Shown here: piece by piece, positions 20,633 to 21,979 of the stretch
Layout of the letters: each line of letters opens with the position of its first letter
How positions within the stretch are numbered: the first letter of the stretch is position 1
Source: Fragilariopsis cylindrus CCMP1102
Lineage: Eukaryota > Bacillariophyta > Bacillariophyceae > Bacillariales > Bacillariaceae
DNA length: 21,979 bases
Direction of reading: 5' to 3'
NCBI GenBank assembly: GCA_900095095.1
Contig: FMBT01000103.1
Span: forward strand, 1-21,979
Program-made: the position numbers and the translations under genes
Notes under the pieces: model-generated
Seen by the model: only the letters and a program-made list of their open reading frames with translations
The model's database searches: none
What the model was told of the DNA's origin: nothing

Positions 20633-21979
20633 ATGGATCCTCCAGCAGCAGTTCCAGGACAAGGTAACAATAATACTAGTACATCATGGGATAATCATTA
20701 TAACAGACGTGGACAAAATCGAGAACAATTTGATTATGTTAACTCTTCTTCCTTCTCCGGCGAACAGCAGCAACATCAAGAACAGCAGCAGGAACAAGAA
20801 CAGGAACAGTATTCTCAACAAAGACCTCGACGAACTCATGGTGCCGATTCGCGTAAAAACAGTAACAACAGCAACAAAAAGTATGACTCCTCATCATCGT
20901 CAGCGTTGCCATTATCGTCACCATCACGTCAAAAAGATAATAATGATGATATGTTTTGTATTGGAGGATCATCTCCATCGAGGACGGGTACTGGAGGGTC
21001 TATCAATGTTAGTTACAGTGATGTCGGTACTTCGAAAGAATTAGAGGAAAGAACAGATACATTTCGTTATTTTGATCTTCCTACGTATAATGCCGTCGTT
21101 CATGACGATAGTGTATTATATACTACTAGTACTGGTACTAGTAGGAGTGATACTGGTGTTGGTACTGGTAGGAGTACTAGGAGTGATATTGGTGTTGATA
21201 CTAGTACTTGGAGTGATGCTCTTTATCGGAAACAACAGGATCGGGGACAACAACGTCGACGTGTTGCTCCTCAGGATTTTTCGAGGAGTAGTCAAATACA
21301 AATACTAGAAGAAGAAGAATTTTCACCAGTTGGGGTTGGGGCTAATACTGCTGGATATTCTCTTCGGTCTTCTTCGAATTCGAAATCAAAATCACAGCTG
21401 CCATTATCTACGATTAATCAACGTACTGGATTTGCAGAACAACAACAACGCAATGATCACTACTATAATTATGCAAAAGATAATTTAATTATGTTTGGTG
21501 GACGAGGGGTAGATGATTCACCAACTGTCAGTACGGGTCTTAGTCAAGAAGAACTTTTACATCGTAAAAGACGAGAAGATACATGGCAGAAGAGGAAACA
21601 AAAACAAACAAAACGAAAGAATAAAAATAGGATACTGAATTTACCCTCTGTCCTACTTCATTCATCATCGTCGTCATCAAACAATAACAACGGTCACCAT
21701 CAACAGAATCAGAATCAGATGCATCAACATCATTATCAGCAACATCAACTGCCACATCAACCGTCAACTTATTACAAGAACATGGCGACAGTTGTCTCTC
21801 TCGGGGGCAGTAGTACTGGGAGCAATAGCCCAAGAAAGAGAATGGTGATAAAAGGAAAAGGGGAGTATAATGGTGATGAAGCCAGTACAAATAGTAACAA
21901 TAGTCGAGGTAAAGGGGTTAGAGGACCTATGGTAAGTTTTCATCTAATGGAATGTGAGAATCAATCGTTTGCTATATAT
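20633..21979 (+). CDS. Partial gene for a large Q/N/S-rich protein, function unknown
   Basis: From the ATG at 20633 the frame stays open for 449 codons to the window edge with no stop, which is unlikely by chance in AT-rich DNA. A GTAAGT donor at 21932, directly after a complete ATG codon, suggests the first exon is 20633-21931 (433 codons). I do not recognise the protein. The order seen is: a Pro/Ala start (MDPPAAVPGQG), Gln/Glu runs (about 45-65), Asn/Ser-rich sequence, a segment of better complexity (FRYFDLPTYNAVVHDD), a Gly/Ser/Thr repeat (about 165-195), YNYAKDNLIMFGGRG, a strongly basic stretch near 310-335 resembling a nuclear localisation signal (KRRE, KRKQKQTKRKNK), then Ser, Asn and His/Gln runs. 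It looks like the disordered N-terminal part of a regulatory protein whose folded domain lies outside the window. Confidence 0.7.
   Translation, partial: MDPPAAVPGQGNNNTSTSWDNHYNRRGQNREQFDYVNSSSFSGEQQQHQEQQQEQEQEQYSQQRPRRTHGADSRKNSNNSNKKYDSSSSSALPLSSPSRQKDNNDDMFCIGGSSPSRTGTGGSINVSYSDVGTSKELEERTDTFRYFDLPTYNAVVHDDSVLYTTSTGTSRSDTGVGTGRSTRSDIGVDTSTWSDALYRKQQDRGQQRRRVAPQDFSRSSQIQILEEEEFSPVGVGANTAGYSLRSSSNSKSKSQLPLSTINQRTGFAEQQQRNDHYYNYAKDNLIMFGGRGVDDSPTVSTGLSQEELLHRKRREDTWQKRKQKQTKRKNKNRILNLPSVLLHSSSSSSNNNNGHHQQNQNQMHQHHYQQHQLPHQPSTYYKNMATVVSLGGSSTGSNSPRKRMVIKGKGEYNGDEASTNSNNSRGKGVRGPMVSFHLMECENQSFAIY
21144..21215 (+). repeat. In-frame minisatellite of about 33-36 bp
   Basis: Two imperfect units beginning AGGAGTGAT, then ACTGGTGTTGG or ATTGGTGTTGA, inside the right-edge gene. 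They code for Gly/Ser/Thr-rich peptide (RSDTGVGTG, RSDIGVDTS). Confidence 0.6.

Noticed and set aside
20709..21044. 111-codon ORF
   Set aside because: Out-of-frame shadow of the longer open frame that starts at 20633 and reaches the window edge.

Overview
The window reads as nuclear DNA of a photosynthetic stramenopile, most likely a diatom. The reasons are compact eukaryotic genes with few, short GT-AG introns (80 to 171 nt), AT-rich intergenic DNA full of microsatellites, standard stop codons, mitochondrial-type presequences, and two proteins whose N-terminal hydrophobic segment ends in a phenylalanine context (AGF-TP, TAF-TS) resembling the ASAFAP signal of secondary plastids. The species cannot be named from the sequence alone. 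I saw no rRNA, tRNA, CRISPR or recognisable transposon.

Layout, left to right: (1) 216-2171 minus, mitochondrial aspartate aminotransferase in six exons, with a one-base frame break just after the catalytic lysine. (2) 2647-4557 minus, an ADCK2-like UbiB/ABC1 atypical kinase in three exons. (3) 5489-7624 plus, an intronless DEAH-box helicase of the PRP43/DHX15 type with a DECH box. (4) 7690-8460 minus, a divergent secreted or plastid cyclophilin-like protein. (5) 8870-9679 plus, a plastid-type membrane methyltransferase of the ICMT/PEMT fold. (6) 9986-11395 minus, an organellar class-I release factor (RF1 type) with an altered codon-recognition loop. (7) 11918-13685 plus, an unrecognised low-complexity/coiled-coil protein. 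(8) 14222-15916 plus, an MFSD13A/TMEM180-like transporter. (9) 16000-17859 minus, the SNAPC3/SNAP50 subunit of the snRNA promoter-binding complex. (10) 18235-19215 plus, a monoacylglycerol lipase-like alpha/beta hydrolase. (11) 20633 to the right edge, plus, the open 5' part of a Q/N/S-rich gene of unknown function.

The genes are unrelated housekeeping and accessory functions, not an operon or pathway. Four head-to-head pairs (2/3, 4/5, 6/7, 9/10) share 375 to 931 bp intergenic regions that may be bidirectional promoters. Three pairs (3/4, 5/6, 8/9) converge with 65 to 306 bp between stop codons. No clearly new multi-gene system is visible. The main oddities are within single genes: the release factor that has lost the PxT-type recognition tripeptide, the substituted KxGQ motif in the ADCK2-like kinase, the frameshift in the aminotransferase, a tandem duplication that copies the SNAPC3 start codon into a seven-codon upstream ORF, and two large unrecognised low-complexity proteins.
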